The notes: generated by a model not told the origin, from the sequence alone. Positions 8,595-18,572 are shown, counted from the stretch's first letter. The stretch: 52,036 nucleotides of DNA from Wenjunlia tyrosinilytica (GCF_014646055.1 NZ_BMMS01000041.1:1-52036), one strand, 5' to 3'. Numbers and translations: made by a program.

Positions 8595-11500
8595 CTACGC
8601 CGTCGGTTCAAGGCCCATGCGCTGGGCCAGCCCTTCGACGAGGGCCGCCACCGTGGGGTGCTTCAGCAGGAAGTCGGCCGTGAGTTCGACTCCCAGCGCG
8701 GATTCGAGGCGCCCGCGCAGTTCCATGGCCGCCAGTGAGCCGAAATCCAGAGCCTTCAGCGGCGTCGCCGGATCCGGGGCGGCGCTTTTCCATCCCAGCA
8801 CGGCACGGATCTGGGCGCACAGAAATGCCTCCAGGGCTGCGCGGCGGGCCGCTCCCGCGGGAAGGGAACGCAGACGCGCGCGGATGCCGGAAGTCCCCGC
8901 GGACCCTTCATCGGCCGGCGCGCCACCGGGCAGGAGGAGAGCGAAGAACGACGAGTGCCGACCGGAAGGAGGGACCCACGCGCTCGGCTCCCCGGGAATC
9001 ACCCCGGTCTGCACACGCCGGTGCGCCAGCAGGGTGCCGAGCGCCCGCAGCCCCTGGGCGGTGGAGATCGTCCCGTGGCCGCGCCCCGGGACGCCGGTGG
9101 CGGCGCCGGTGCGGGCCCAGGGCCCCCAGTTGACGGCGAGGGTGGGCAGTCCGCGCGCGGAGCGCCAGGCGGCGAAGGCGTCGAGCCAGGAGTTCGCGGC
9201 GGCGTAGCAGCCCTGGCCGGGATTGCCCAGCAGTGAGGCGGTCGAGGAGAACACGGCGAACCAGTCGAGCGCGTACCCGGCGGTGGCGTGGTGCAACTGC
9301 CAGGCTCCGTCGACCTTGGGCGCCCACACCCGTTCCAGCTGCCCGTCGCGGATGTCGGCGATCGCCGCGTCCTCGAGGACCATGGCGCTGTGCAGGACAC
9401 CGCACAGCGGTGTCTGGTCGGCGGTGGCGGTGGACACCAGGCGTTCGGCGACCCCCGGTTCGGCGACGTCGCCGAGGACGACCGTGATCCGGGTGCCGCC
9501 GCAGGACAGCTCCCCCAGGGCCTGCGAGGTGGCGGGGGAGGGGGAGGTGCGTCCGTTGACGACGAGGTGCCCGGCACCCTCGGAGGCCAGCCGCCGGGCG
9601 GTCTCGAGACCGAGGCCGCGCAGGCCGCCGGTGATGATGTAGGCGCCCCCCGTACGAACGGTCAGCGGTCCCTCGGGCAGCACCGCGGCGGTCCTGCCGT
9701 GGTCCGGGACGGTGAGCACCAGTTTGCCGATGTGGCCCGCGCCTGCCATGAGGCGGAGGACGTCTGCGGCCTCGGACAGCGGGTACGTCGTGCAGTGCAG
9801 CGGTTTGAGGCGGCCCTCCGCGAACTCGTCGAGCACCTCGCGCAGCATCGCGGCGAACACCCGCGGCCTGTCCGACTGGAGTTCGGCGAGGTCGACGGCG
9901 CTCATGGTGATGTTGTGCCGCAGCGGCGACAGTCCCAGGGGCGCGTCGGAGAGGATGTCGCGCACCCCCAGTTCGACGAAGCGTCCGAAGGGGCGCAGGG
10001 TCCGCAGTCCGGCGCGGATCGCGGCCCCGGGCAGGGAGTTGAGAACGACGTCGACTCCCTCACCCCCGGTCGCCTCCAGGGTCCGCTCGGTGAAGTCCAG
10101 GGACCGGGAGTCCATGACATGGGTGATCCCCATGCCGTGCAGATAGCGGCGCTTGTCCTCGCTGCCGACGGTGGCCAGCACCTCGGCGCCCAGCCGCCGG
10201 GCGACCGCGACGGCGGCCAGGCCCGTGCCGCCGGTCGCCGAATGGATGAGCACCCTTTCCCCCGCGGTGAGCCGCCCTATGTGGCGCAGGGCGTACCAGG
10301 CGGTGAGGAACGCGATCGGCAGCCCCGCCGCCGCGACGGGGCCGAGTCCGGCCGGGACCGGTGCGACGGCGGCCGCGGGCACGGTGGTGAACGAGCCGAA
10401 GGCACCGCCTCGGAGGTCGACCGCCAGAACGAGGTCGCCCTCGCGGACGTGGTCGACGCCGGGGCCGACCGCGGTGACCGCACCGGCGCACTCGCAGCCG
10501 ATCCGGTGGCCGCTCCCCTCCTGGGCACCGGGCAGGAGTCCCATCGCGGTGAGCACGTCGCGGAAGTTCACGCCCGCGGCCTCGACACGCAGTTCGACCT
10601 CGCCCGCCGCGGGGGTGCGCCGACCGGTTGCGGCCATCTCCAGGCTTCCCAGGTCGCCGGGACGGCCCACCCGCAGCCGGAACCCGTCCGTGCCGTAGCG
10701 CACGGTGCAGGCGGTGGCGGCGGCCCGCTCCGAACGCGACAGCGGGGCGTGGGCCAGCCGGGCGACATGGCGGTCGCCGCCGCGCAGGGCGACCTCGTCG
10801 TCACCGCCGTCGCACAGCAGTTCCTCGGCGACGTCGTTCAGATCCGCGTCGCCTGGATCGGCGTCCACCAGCGTGGCGCGCAGCCCGGGGTGCTCCAGCG
10901 TCAGGACACGGACGACGCCCCGCAGCGAGCTCTGTCCCAGGTCCACGGCGTCGCCGTCCTCCACGGCGCGGGCGCCTCGGGTGACCGCGTAAAGACGCGG
11001 CGGCTCGGTGGAGCCCGCCGAGAGCGCCTGGGCGACACCGAGCAGCCGTCGGGTCCGCCGCAGCGCGTCCACCGTCGGATCCCCGCCCGCGTCCGTCGCC
11101 GGGTCCCCGCTCGTGGACGGCCCCGCACCGCACAGCAGGACGACGGCCCGAGGGGTCGCCGAGGGCACCGCGAGGCGGTCGGCGAGACGGTCCCTGAGCG
11201 TGCCGAGCCGGACGTCGCGCACCGGCTCGTCCCACACCTCCGTCCTCGCGCCGGCCGAGTGCAGGGCGCCGGCCAGAGCACGGGCCGAGCCGTCGGACTC
11301 ACCTATGACCAGCCAGACCCCCGACGCGTCCTCCCGCGGCGGCCGGGGCCGCGGGGCACGGTGCCAGCCGATGTCGAGGAACCACGCGTCGGCCTCGTCG
11401 TCGTCACGCCGGCGGTGCCGTGCGAACCGCAGGCCGTCGATCGACAGCACCGGCCTGCCCGTCTCGTCCAGCAGGCGCACATGGCCCACGATGGCCTCGG

Positions 11501-14500
11501 CCGTCGTCCCCGTCACCCGGGCATGGCAGTACACCGCCGCCGTGGGATCCCCCAGGACGCGGACCGACTCCATGTGCACGGGCAGGACGGGGCCGCGGCC
11601 CGACTCCTGGATCAGCCCCGCGACGACGACTTGCGCGCACAGGTCGACCAGGACCGGATGGACCCGCAGCGCATGCCCCGGAGCACGCGCCGCCGCCGGG
11701 ACCTCCACACGGGCCCAGAAGCTGTCACCCAGGCGTGACGCGTGCAGGTCCAGCACCCCCTGGAACGCCGGACCGTGCTCCAGGCCGCGGGCGCTCAGGG
11801 TGTCGTACAGCGCGGCCGGGCCGAGGGTGAGCGGATGGCGCAGCGTGAGGGTCTGCACCGGAGCCGAGTGGGGGTCGGAGGGCAGGGGGAGAAGGCGCAG
11901 CACGCAGGTGGAAAGGCGGGTCCAGGAGCCGTCGTCGCCGCGCCCGAGGATCTCGCACTCGGCGCTGTCGGGGGCGATCAGGGTCACCGTGGTGCTGATC
12001 TCGGTCCGCTCTCCGAGCCGCAGCGGCTCCAGGAACCGTATGCCGGTGACCTCGACGGACCTCGGGGAGGCGTCGAAGACCTGGCAGGCGGCGGTCAGCG
12101 CGACGGCGTGGTGGACCGCCCCCGCGAGGACCGGTGCGCCGTGCACCCGGTGGTCGGCCAGCCACGGCAGGGCGGCCGTGCCGGCGTCCGCGCGCCAGCA
12201 GTGCCGGACGGGTTCGCCGGGCACCTCCACATGGCTGCCCGACAGCGCACCCCCGCGCCGGCCCGGCCCGGCTCCTGGTGCCTTCGGCTCGACGGCGGCG
12301 GCCTCGACCCAGTGGGGCTTGCGGTCGAAGGCGATGGTGGGTACGTCGGCGAGGTCCCCGTCCCCGTACAGCACCGACCAGTCGACGGCCGCCCCCGCGC
12401 AGTGCAGCGCGGCCAGCTGCCCGCGGAAGGTGGCCGGTTCGTCCTCGTCACGGCGCAGTGTCGGCAGGACCACCGCGTCGTCCACCAGATCGCGCAGGCC
12501 GCGGACGACCGAGTGCGTGACGACCGGGTGCGGTGAGACCTCCACGTACACCAGGTGACCGTCCCGCGCGGCGGCGGCCACCGCCGTGGTGAACCGGACC
12601 GGCGCCCGCAGATTGGCGCACCAGTAGTCGGCGTCGAAGGCGGGCACGCCACGGGGATCGTCCAGCACCGTGGAGTAGAACGGCACCTCGGGCCGACGCG
12701 GCGCGATTGCCTCGAGCGAGTCGCGCAGAGGCGCCAGCAGGGGCTCGACCTGCGGGGAGTGCGAGGCCACGTCGACGGCGACCAGCGATGTCGGGACACC
12801 GCAGGACTGCCATGCGCAGACCAGCCGCTCCACCTGCGCGGTCTCACCCGCCACGACCGTGGAGTCGGGCGCGGACAGGACCGCGAGCCCCACCGACCCC
12901 GAGGCGCCGGAGGCGGCGAGTTCGGCCTCGACCGCCGCCGCGTCCAGTGCGACGCTCGCCATCGTGCCCTCGCCGGCGATCCGCGTCATCAGCGCCGAGC
13001 GGCGGCAGATCACCCTGACGCCGTCGGCGGGCGACAGGGCCCCCGCCACCACCGCCGCCGCCACCTCGCCCATGGAGTGGCCGATGACCGCCGCGGGTTC
13101 GACACCGTGGGCGCGCCAGGTCGCGGCCAGGGCGATCTGCAGGGCGAACAGCACCGGCTGCACGCGCGCGCATCCCCGCACCCGCTCACCACCGCGCACG
13201 ACCTCGAGCACGGAGAACCCGGCCTCCCGAGCGATCAGTGGATCGAGTGCGGCCAGAGCCGACGCGAAGGCGCTCTCGCACGCCAGCATCGCCCGCCCCA
13301 TGCCCGCCCACTGCGAACCCTGCCCCGAGAACACCCACACCGGCCGGCTCGGGACCGCGGAGCGCACCTCCCCGGTGACCACCGTCCCGGACTCGGCCCG
13401 CCGCGCCGCGAACGCCCGCAGAGCGCGGCTGAGTTCGCCGTGCGAGCGGGCGGTCACCGCGAGGCGGCCGCGACCCGGGCTGCGCCGTAGCGCGAGGGTG
13501 TGCGCGATGTCGCGCAGCGGGACGGCCGCGCCGTCGTTCTCGACCCACTCGGCCAGCCGCACGGCGGCGGACGGGAGCGCCGCGGAGGAACCCGCGGGAA
13601 CGAGGAACACCTCGGGCGCCACGGGCGCCGGCTGCCGCTGCCTCGGCACACGCCGGCTCATCCGCCCCGGGGGCGCCTGCTCCAGCACCACATGCGCATG
13701 GGTCCCCGCGGATCCGAAGGAGGAGACCGCGGCCAGCCGCGACCTCGTCCGCAGCGGCCACCGGGTGGGCTCGGTCGGCACGAACAGGCGGGTCCCCACG
13801 GCGGTGATGGCCGGATTCCAGCGGTTGAAGTGGAGATTGGGCGGGACGATCGCGTGCTGGAGGCACATGACGGCCTTGATCAGGCCGGTGACGCCGGCCG
13901 CCGGCTCCAGATGGCCCACGTTGGTCTTCACCGACGTCAGGGCGCAGCGGCCGGGGCCGCTGCCGTAGACCCGGGCGAGACCGGCGAACTCCACCGGGTC
14001 CGCATCCGGGGCGCCGGTGCCGTGCGCCTCCACCATCGCGACGTCGCGAGGATCGCATCCGGCGCGGGCGAGGGCCTGCTCGAGCAGGGCCCGCTGGGCG
14101 GAGGCGCAAGGGGCGGCCGATCCGTGGCGGCGGCGCCCCTCCTGGTTCACCGCCGATCCGCGGACGACCGCGAGCACGCGGTCGCGGTCCCGCACCGCGT
14201 CCTCGAGGCGTTTGAGCACGACCGCCGCGCAGCCCTCGCCTCGTACGAAGCCGTCGGCCGCCGCGTCGAAGGCGCGGCAGCGCCCGGTGGGGGAGAGCGG
14301 GCCGGCCCCGGACAAGGGCTGCGCGGTCCTGTCCCGGAGCATCAGGGTGACCCCGGCGGCCAGAGCGAGCCCGCACTCGCCCGCCCGCAGCGACTGGCAG
14401 GCCAGATGGAGCGCCACCAGGGACGACGAGCCCCCGGTGTCCACCGCCATGGAGGGACCGCGCAGCCCCAGCAGACGGGAGATCCGTCCGACCGCGGCGC

Positions 14501-14969
14501 TCCGCTCGTTGGCCGGGACGGCCCCGTCGAACTCCTGGAGCCGTTCGGTGAGGCGGTCGTTGTAGTCGCCGCGGCCGAGGCCGGCGAACACGCCCGTCGG
14601 GGTGCCGTCGAGCCGTTCGGGCGGCAGCCCGGCGTGCTCCAGCGCCTCCCAGACCACCTCGAGGAGCAAGCGGTGCTGAGGGTCGAGTGCGTCCGCCTCG
14701 GGCCCGGGCACTGCGAAGAAGTCGGCGTCGAAGCCCGACACATCGTCCAGGTATCCGCCCCATCGCGGTGCCTCGCCGTCCGGCCGTCCCGGTGCGATGC
14801 CGGGCCCCGACCCGGTCCGCTCGGGCGGGGGACGGCCGACCGCGTCCCGGCCGTCGACCAGCAGTCGCCACAGCGCCGCCGGGCAGTCCACGCCGCCGGG
14901 AAGCCGGCATCCCATGCCGACCACCGCTACCGCTCCGGTGGCGCCCGATGCGTGCAGGTGTTGGCTCAT
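8595..14969 (-). CDS. reducing type I PKS, KS(Cys-less)-AT-DH-ER-KR-ACP
   Basis: This complete 2124-residue megasynthase has the full reductive domain set, the order of mycocerosic-acid-synthase-like enzymes. KS: about 20-445, with VEAHGTGA and NVGHLEPAAG histidines intact, but the nucleophile motif reads DTGGSSS instead of DTACSSS, so residue 180 is Gly. AT: about 545-850, GQGSQWAGMG, GHSMGE near 627 and VASHSPQ near 735; this motif is not the malonyl HAFH type. DH: His in DHRVHGAPVLAGA (near 938; the usual Pro is Ala) and Asp in HPVLVD (near 1108). ER: NADPH loop GGTGLAAVAVA near 1583. KR: TGGLRGLGLE and CYAAAN near 1921. ACP: LDFGSLAAMELR near 2077. The ATG at 14969 follows GGAG by 6 nt; an upstream in-frame ATG at 15077 is less likely. 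Without the KS Cys it cannot condense by the normal mechanism; a decarboxylating (KSQ-like) role is possible. Confidence 0.93.
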   Translation of the reverse strand: MSQHLHASGATGAVAVVGMGCRLPGGVDCPAALWRLLVDGRDAVGRPPPERTGSGPGIAPGRPDGEAPRWGGYLDDVSGFDADFFAVPGPEADALDPQHRLLLEVVWEALEHAGLPPERLDGTPTGVFAGLGRGDYNDRLTERLQEFDGAVPANERSAAVGRISRLLGLRGPSMAVDTGGSSSLVALHLACQSLRAGECGLALAAGVTLMLRDRTAQPLSGAGPLSPTGRCRAFDAAADGFVRGEGCAAVVLKRLEDAVRDRDRVLAVVRGSAVNQEGRRRHGSAAPCASAQRALLEQALARAGCDPRDVAMVEAHGTGAPDADPVEFAGLARVYGSGPGRCALTSVKTNVGHLEPAAGVTGLIKAVMCLQHAIVPPNLHFNRWNPAITAVGTRLFVPTEPTRWPLRTRSRLAAVSSFGSAGTHAHVVLEQAPPGRMSRRVPRQRQPAPVAPEVFLVPAGSSAALPSAAVRLAEWVENDGAAVPLRDIAHTLALRRSPGRGRLAVTARSHGELSRALRAFAARRAESGTVVTGEVRSAVPSRPVWVFSGQGSQWAGMGRAMLACESAFASALAALDPLIAREAGFSVLEVVRGGERVRGCARVQPVLFALQIALAATWRAHGVEPAAVIGHSMGEVAAAVVAGALSPADGVRVICRRSALMTRIAGEGTMASVALDAAAVEAELAASGASGSVGLAVLSAPDSTVVAGETAQVERLVCAWQSCGVPTSLVAVDVASHSPQVEPLLAPLRDSLEAIAPRRPEVPFYSTVLDDPRGVPAFDADYWCANLRAPVRFTTAVAAAARDGHLVYVEVSPHPVVTHSVVRGLRDLVDDAVVLPTLRRDEDEPATFRGQLAALHCAGAAVDWSVLYGDGDLADVPTIAFDRKPHWVEAAAVEPKAPGAGPGRRGGALSGSHVEVPGEPVRHCWRADAGTAALPWLADHRVHGAPVLAGAVHHAVALTAACQVFDASPRSVEVTGIRFLEPLRLGERTEISTTVTLIAPDSAECEILGRGDDGSWTRLSTCVLRLLPLPSDPHSAPVQTLTLRHPLTLGPAALYDTLSARGLEHGPAFQGVLDLHASRLGDSFWARVEVPAAARAPGHALRVHPVLVDLCAQVVVAGLIQESGRGPVLPVHMESVRVLGDPTAAVYCHARVTGTTAEAIVGHVRLLDETGRPVLSIDGLRFARHRRRDDDEADAWFLDIGWHRAPRPRPPREDASGVWLVIGESDGSARALAGALHSAGARTEVWDEPVRDVRLGTLRDRLADRLAVPSATPRAVVLLCGAGPSTSGDPATDAGGDPTVDALRRTRRLLGVAQALSAGSTEPPRLYAVTRGARAVEDGDAVDLGQSSLRGVVRVLTLEHPGLRATLVDADPGDADLNDVAEELLCDGGDDEVALRGGDRHVARLAHAPLSRSERAAATACTVRYGTDGFRLRVGRPGDLGSLEMAATGRRTPAAGEVELRVEAAGVNFRDVLTAMGLLPGAQEGSGHRIGCECAGAVTAVGPGVDHVREGDLVLAVDLRGGAFGSFTTVPAAAVAPVPAGLGPVAAAGLPIAFLTAWYALRHIGRLTAGERVLIHSATGGTGLAAVAVARRLGAEVLATVGSEDKRRYLHGMGITHVMDSRSLDFTERTLEATGGEGVDVVLNSLPGAAIRAGLRTLRPFGRFVELGVRDILSDAPLGLSPLRHNITMSAVDLAELQSDRPRVFAAMLREVLDEFAEGRLKPLHCTTYPLSEAADVLRLMAGAGHIGKLVLTVPDHGRTAAVLPEGPLTVRTGGAYIITGGLRGLGLETARRLASEGAGHLVVNGRTSPSPATSQALGELSCGGTRITVVLGDVAEPGVAERLVSTATADQTPLCGVLHSAMVLEDAAIADIRDGQLERVWAPKVDGAWQLHHATAGYALDWFAVFSSTASLLGNPGQGCYAAANSWLDAFAAWRSARGLPTLAVNWGPWARTGAATGVPGRGHGTISTAQGLRALGTLLAHRRVQTGVIPGEPSAWVPPSGRHSSFFALLLPGGAPADEGSAGTSGIRARLRSLPAGAARRAALEAFLCAQIRAVLGWKSAAPDPATPLKALDFGSLAAMELRGRLESALGVELTADFLLKHPTVAALVEGLAQRMGLEPTA

Positions 14970-15147
14970 CACCGTCTCCATGACGTTCCGCGGCCCGCGC
15001 GGCCGCATGGGTGGTCGTGCTGAAAGGGCGCCCCCCGGGAGGGTGCAGAGAACGACCGTGAATTCCGAATGATTCAACGTCGACCATGTTGTCCACTCCG
15101 CGATGAATGCGCGGTGGCGTCATCGGTGGACGGGCAGGAGCTCTCTG

Positions 15148-15178
15148 TTGAATTCGGTGCACTCCCGAGTGAATTCAA
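15148..15178. promoter_or_regulatory. palindrome upstream of second PKS, possible operator
   Basis: TTGAATTC (15148-15155) and GAATTCAA (15171-15178) form perfect 8-bp arms around a 15-nt spacer, about 180 bp before the PKS start. The arms are AT-rich in a GC-rich setting. The binding protein is unknown. Confidence 0.35.
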
Positions 15179-15809
15179 GGCGCTCGTGCCCATTGTGCCG
15201 GGGGATATCGGGCGGGCCACCGGCAGGGAAATGAAATTGATCGGGGCATGACATCATCTCTGCGCTTGGAGCGGCAAGGTCCATGAGCGCCGACAGGCCT
15301 TCACCGCGCAAAGAACCCTACGCGGGCAATGATGCATGCGAAAGGTGGTGAAATGTCCGAAAGTAGTGATGGGTGTGCCCGGAGGCGCACTTTTCGAGGG
15401 GGCGCGCACATGGTGCGGCGGAGTGCTTCCGGGTTTCATCCCGCAAACGGGTGGCGGGGTCGCTCCATTGGTAGTTTCACATTATATAATGCTTGGTACT
15501 GATAGCCATTTTCAAGCGGTTTCCCTGGGTAAAAGTACCGTGCCCCTGCTTCACGGGGAAGGGTATGTCCGCGAGGTGTGAAGGGAATACGGGACAGGCG
15601 CTCCCGGGTGGTGGCGGCCACGGGATCGCCGACGCCGGTCCGACGGCCTCCGGGGCGTCGGCACCCGCTCCGACCGGCCCGAAGGCGCCGACGGTGGCCT
15701 CGCCGCCGAACGCCTCCGGGCGCGCCGGACGAGGAGGACCCGCTGAACCCGCTCGCGGTGACCTCCTCGAGGGCGTGCGGCCCTCGGTCCGAAGGGTGAC
15801 GAACTCCAA

Positions 15810-16055
15810 GGGGCCACACCAGCCGGCACCGACGAGCGGCACCGGCTGGCGGATCCAACTCCTTTACCGGGGGCGCCCATTGCGGCTCACGGCCGCACCG
15901 CCGATCAGACTCTCAGGTGGGTCAGCGGGTAGGCCGGTTGCCACAACCCCCGGAAAGGATGGGCAGCCCACCGGTTGGATGCGACCAGTAACGCACCCAA
16001 GCGAATATGCCGACAACAACTCTGGCGGGAAGTCACCCGAATGGCAGAGCGCACG
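15810..16055 (-). repeat. copy A of inverted ~247-bp homologous segment
   Basis: Read on the minus strand, this segment aligns end to end with 16353-16600. Shared blocks are GTGCGCTCTGCC, TTCGGGTGACTT, ATCCAACCGGTGGGC, GCCCATCC, TGGATCC and CCAGCCGGTGCCGC, then CCGGCTGGTG. Its outer part contains a near-palindrome ACCAGCCGG...CCGGCTGG. Inside the repeat one minus-strand frame is open but no function is recognised. Confidence 0.65.
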
Positions 16056-16352
16056 GGAATTGTGCTGTTTTACGCACCACGCTGTGTGCGAGCCCCCGGT
16101 GTTGCGTCGCGCCCCTTGCCCATGAACCGCTCTTTGGCAGAGCAATGCGCATACTACCGGCCTCTTGCATGGTTATCCCAAAGATGCCGTGAATCGTTCC
16201 TGCGGAAGAGGTGGTGATGAGTGCCACTCGTCGGTGGATGGAACGGCCCGTTCTCCCGGCGGTTCGTCAAATACCGCTATTTCACGGTGAGTTGGCAAGC
16301 GGCTCATAGGGGCTCACGGAGGCGGTGGTACATGGTGGCATCGCATTCAGAA

Positions 16353-16600
16353 TGCGCGCTCCGCCGTTCGGGTGACTTATCCCAGGCATCTGTTGCCCGC
16401 ATATCCATTCGGTGAGTGACTGTCTCTATCCAACCGGTGGGCCGCCCATCCCTCTCCGGGGAGTGGCAGCGGGCCCAACGTGCCGACTCGGTGGGCCCGG
16501 CCCGCCGCGGTCGGGTCTCGGTGCCACTACGAGCGCCCCCGTTGAGGAACTGGATCCACCAGCCGGTGCCGCACCTCGGCGCCGGCTGGTGCGGCCCCGG
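16353..16600 (+). repeat. copy B of inverted ~247-bp homologous segment
   Basis: This plus-strand segment is the partner of 15810-16055, about 297 bp away in opposite orientation. It contains the perfect inverted arms CACCAGCCGG and CCGGCTGGTG around 15 nt (about 16558-16592). Identity between copies is patchy, highest around 16433-16460 and 16550-16598. Confidence 0.65.
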
Positions 16601-16794
16601 CTCACGCCGTCTCGCCCCGTTGCCGCCCGGAGCGGGCTCACGGCCGCGGGCCCCACCGACCGCCCACCCGGGTAGGCGCCCCCTCTCCGTACTGCCCGGG
16701 TGGGCTTCCGCTCCCGCGCCGGTGGCCCGCGCCTCGGGGTCCTTGCCTCGCGGGTCCTTGCCCCTCGTGGCGCCTCCTCACGCCTCGGGCGCGC

Positions 16795-18513
16795 TCACGC
16801 CTTGCGCAGGAAGGCACGCAGCCGCGTCAGCGGCCAGGTGTTGATCACATCGTCCTTTGTGAGCCAGCCGCGCTGGGCCGTGCCCACCCCGTAGCGCATG
16901 TAGGCCAGGTGGGTGACGGAGTGGGCGTCGCTGTCGATGGCGAACTTCACCCCGTGCCGCTTGGCGCGCAGGATGTTCTCGTCCGACAGGTCCAAGCGGT
17001 CCGGATGGGAGTTGACCTCGAGCGCCGTCCCCGTGCGGGCGCACGCCGCGAACACGGCGTCGAGGTCCAGGTCCAGGGGCGGACGCTTGCCGATGATGCG
17101 CGTCGTCGGATGGCCGATGACATTGACGCGCGGATGCTCGCACGCCTTCACCAGCCTGCGGGTCTGCGCCTCGGGGGACTGGTTGAAGTGCGAGTGCACC
17201 GAGGCCACGCAGATGTCGAAGCCCTCGAGGAAGCCCTCCGGCCAGTCCACGCCGCCGTCCGGGCCGATGTTGAGCTCGGTGCCGTGGAGCAGGCGCATAC
17301 CGTGGTATTCGCGGTCGAGCGCGCGCACCCGCTCGCGCTGGGCGAGCGCCTTCTCGTCCGTCATCCTCTGCATATAGAGGTCGGGCGCGTGGTCGGTGAC
17401 GGCGTAGTACGTGTAGCCGAGCTCCGCGGCCGTGCGGACCATGTCCTCCAGCGGGGACAGACCGTCCGTCAGATCGGTGTGGGTGTGCAGGTCGCCGCGG
17501 ATGTCCTTCTCGCCGACGAGGTGGGGCAGTTCACCCCGCGCACCCGCGCGCACCTCTCCCCGGTCCTCCCTGAGCGTCGGGGGGATCCACGGCAGTCCGA
17601 GCCGCGCGTACACCTCCTCCTCGGACTTGGAGACGACCTTCTCCCCGGTCTCGGTGTCGAACAGGCCGTACTCGGAGAGCTTGAGCCTGTTGTGCACGGC
17701 CAGCTCCCGCGTGCGGATGTTGTGCGCCCTCGACCCGGTGAAGTACTGCAGCCCGGCTCCCCAGGAATCGGGAGGGACCACCCGCAGATCGACCTGGAGC
17801 CCCTCGGCGGTGCGGACAGAGGTCTTCTTCGCGCCGCCCACGACGATCTCCGCGGTGTGCGGAAGGCGGGTGAACGCCTCCATGAACGGCGCGGAGTCGT
17901 CGGCGGCCACCAGGATGTCGATGTCCCCGATGGTCTCGCGCATGCGGCGGAGCGATCCCGCGTAGGCGCACCGCTCGCAGCCGGTGACGGCCGACAGGTC
18001 GGCGACGATGTCCTCGGCGAGCTCCATGGCGGCGTTGAGGGGGACCCGGTCCCCGGCCGCCCGCATCAGGGCGATGCCGTGGCGGATGTTGTCCTCTGTC
18101 TTCGGCCCGAACCCCTTCATGTCCCGCAGCCGCCCCTCGTCGAGCGCGGCGACCAGCTCGGTCAGCGAGGAGATGTGCAGCTCCTCGTACAGGGCGACGG
18201 CCTTCTTCGGGCCGAGGGTGGGGATGGCCATGAGTTCGCGGACACCGGCGGGGATCCGGTCGCGCACGTCCTCCACCGCCGCCATCTGCCCGGTGCGCAG
18301 ATACTCGACGACCTTGTCGGCTATGGACTTGCCGACGTTGGGGATCTCGCGCAGGCCCTCGGCGTCGAGTCCGGCGACGTCGGCGTGGTGGCCGCCGATG
18401 GCGCGAGCGGCCTTTTCGTAGGCGCGTGCCTTGAACGCGTCTCCGCCGGTGATGAGGACGAGGTCGGCGTACTCCTGGAGCAGAGCCTCGACTTCCTTGT
18501 TCCGTCGAGCCAC
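16795..18513 (-). CDS. polX: DNA polymerase/3'-5' exonuclease PolX
   Basis: A family X DNA polymerase with a C-terminal PHP exonuclease domain, 572 residues, the normal bacterial PolX length. Helix-hairpin-helix segments IPNVGKSIADK, IPTLGPKKA and MKGFGPKTEDN occupy the first 160 residues. The nucleotidyltransferase core has YAGSLRRMRETIGDIDILV, with the metal-binding DID. The PHP domain has DLHTHTDLTDG, VTDHAPD, HGTELNIGPDG, NSHPDRLD and DSDAHS, all expected metal ligands. It fills short gaps and removes 3' ends in base-excision-type repair. The GTG at 18513 (VARRNKEVEALLQEYADL) is chosen because the upstream in-frame extension to 18741 is proline/arginine-rich and overlaps the divergent neighbour. 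Confidence 0.95.
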   Translation of the reverse strand: MARRNKEVEALLQEYADLVLITGGDAFKARAYEKAARAIGGHHADVAGLDAEGLREIPNVGKSIADKVVEYLRTGQMAAVEDVRDRIPAGVRELMAIPTLGPKKAVALYEELHISSLTELVAALDEGRLRDMKGFGPKTEDNIRHGIALMRAAGDRVPLNAAMELAEDIVADLSAVTGCERCAYAGSLRRMRETIGDIDILVAADDSAPFMEAFTRLPHTAEIVVGGAKKTSVRTAEGLQVDLRVVPPDSWGAGLQYFTGSRAHNIRTRELAVHNRLKLSEYGLFDTETGEKVVSKSEEEVYARLGLPWIPPTLREDRGEVRAGARGELPHLVGEKDIRGDLHTHTDLTDGLSPLEDMVRTAAELGYTYYAVTDHAPDLYMQRMTDEKALAQRERVRALDREYHGMRLLHGTELNIGPDGGVDWPEGFLEGFDICVASVHSHFNQSPEAQTRRLVKACEHPRVNVIGHPTTRIIGKRPPLDLDLDAVFAACARTGTALEVNSHPDRLDLSDENILRAKRHGVKFAIDSDAHSVTHLAYMRYGVGTAQRGWLTKDDVINTWPLTRLRAFLRKA

Positions 18514-18572
18514 ACCACCGAGTCTAGAACGGGGCGGGCGCCACCGCCCTGGTGGAGGCATGGAGGTGCCCG

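Larger units (their letters stand above)
14970..16794. other. 1.8-kb region without a supported gene
   Basis: No convincing coding sequence was found between the second PKS and polX. It contains an EcoRI-like palindrome (15148-15178), an AT-rich patch with a self-complementary ATTATATAAT at 15481-15490, and two inverted homologous ~247-bp segments (15810-16055 and 16353-16600). Open frames here have erratic codon use and proline/arginine-rich translations typical of shadows. Confidence 0.5.

Noticed and set aside
15481-15490. Self-complementary ATTATATAAT as a -10 promoter box
   Set aside because: No -35 element at suitable spacing on either strand and no gene close enough downstream.
15493-16125. 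210-codon plus-strand frame in the PKS-polX gap
   Set aside because: Erratic composition, no ribosome site, and it runs through the inverted repeat copy; it looks like a chance frame.
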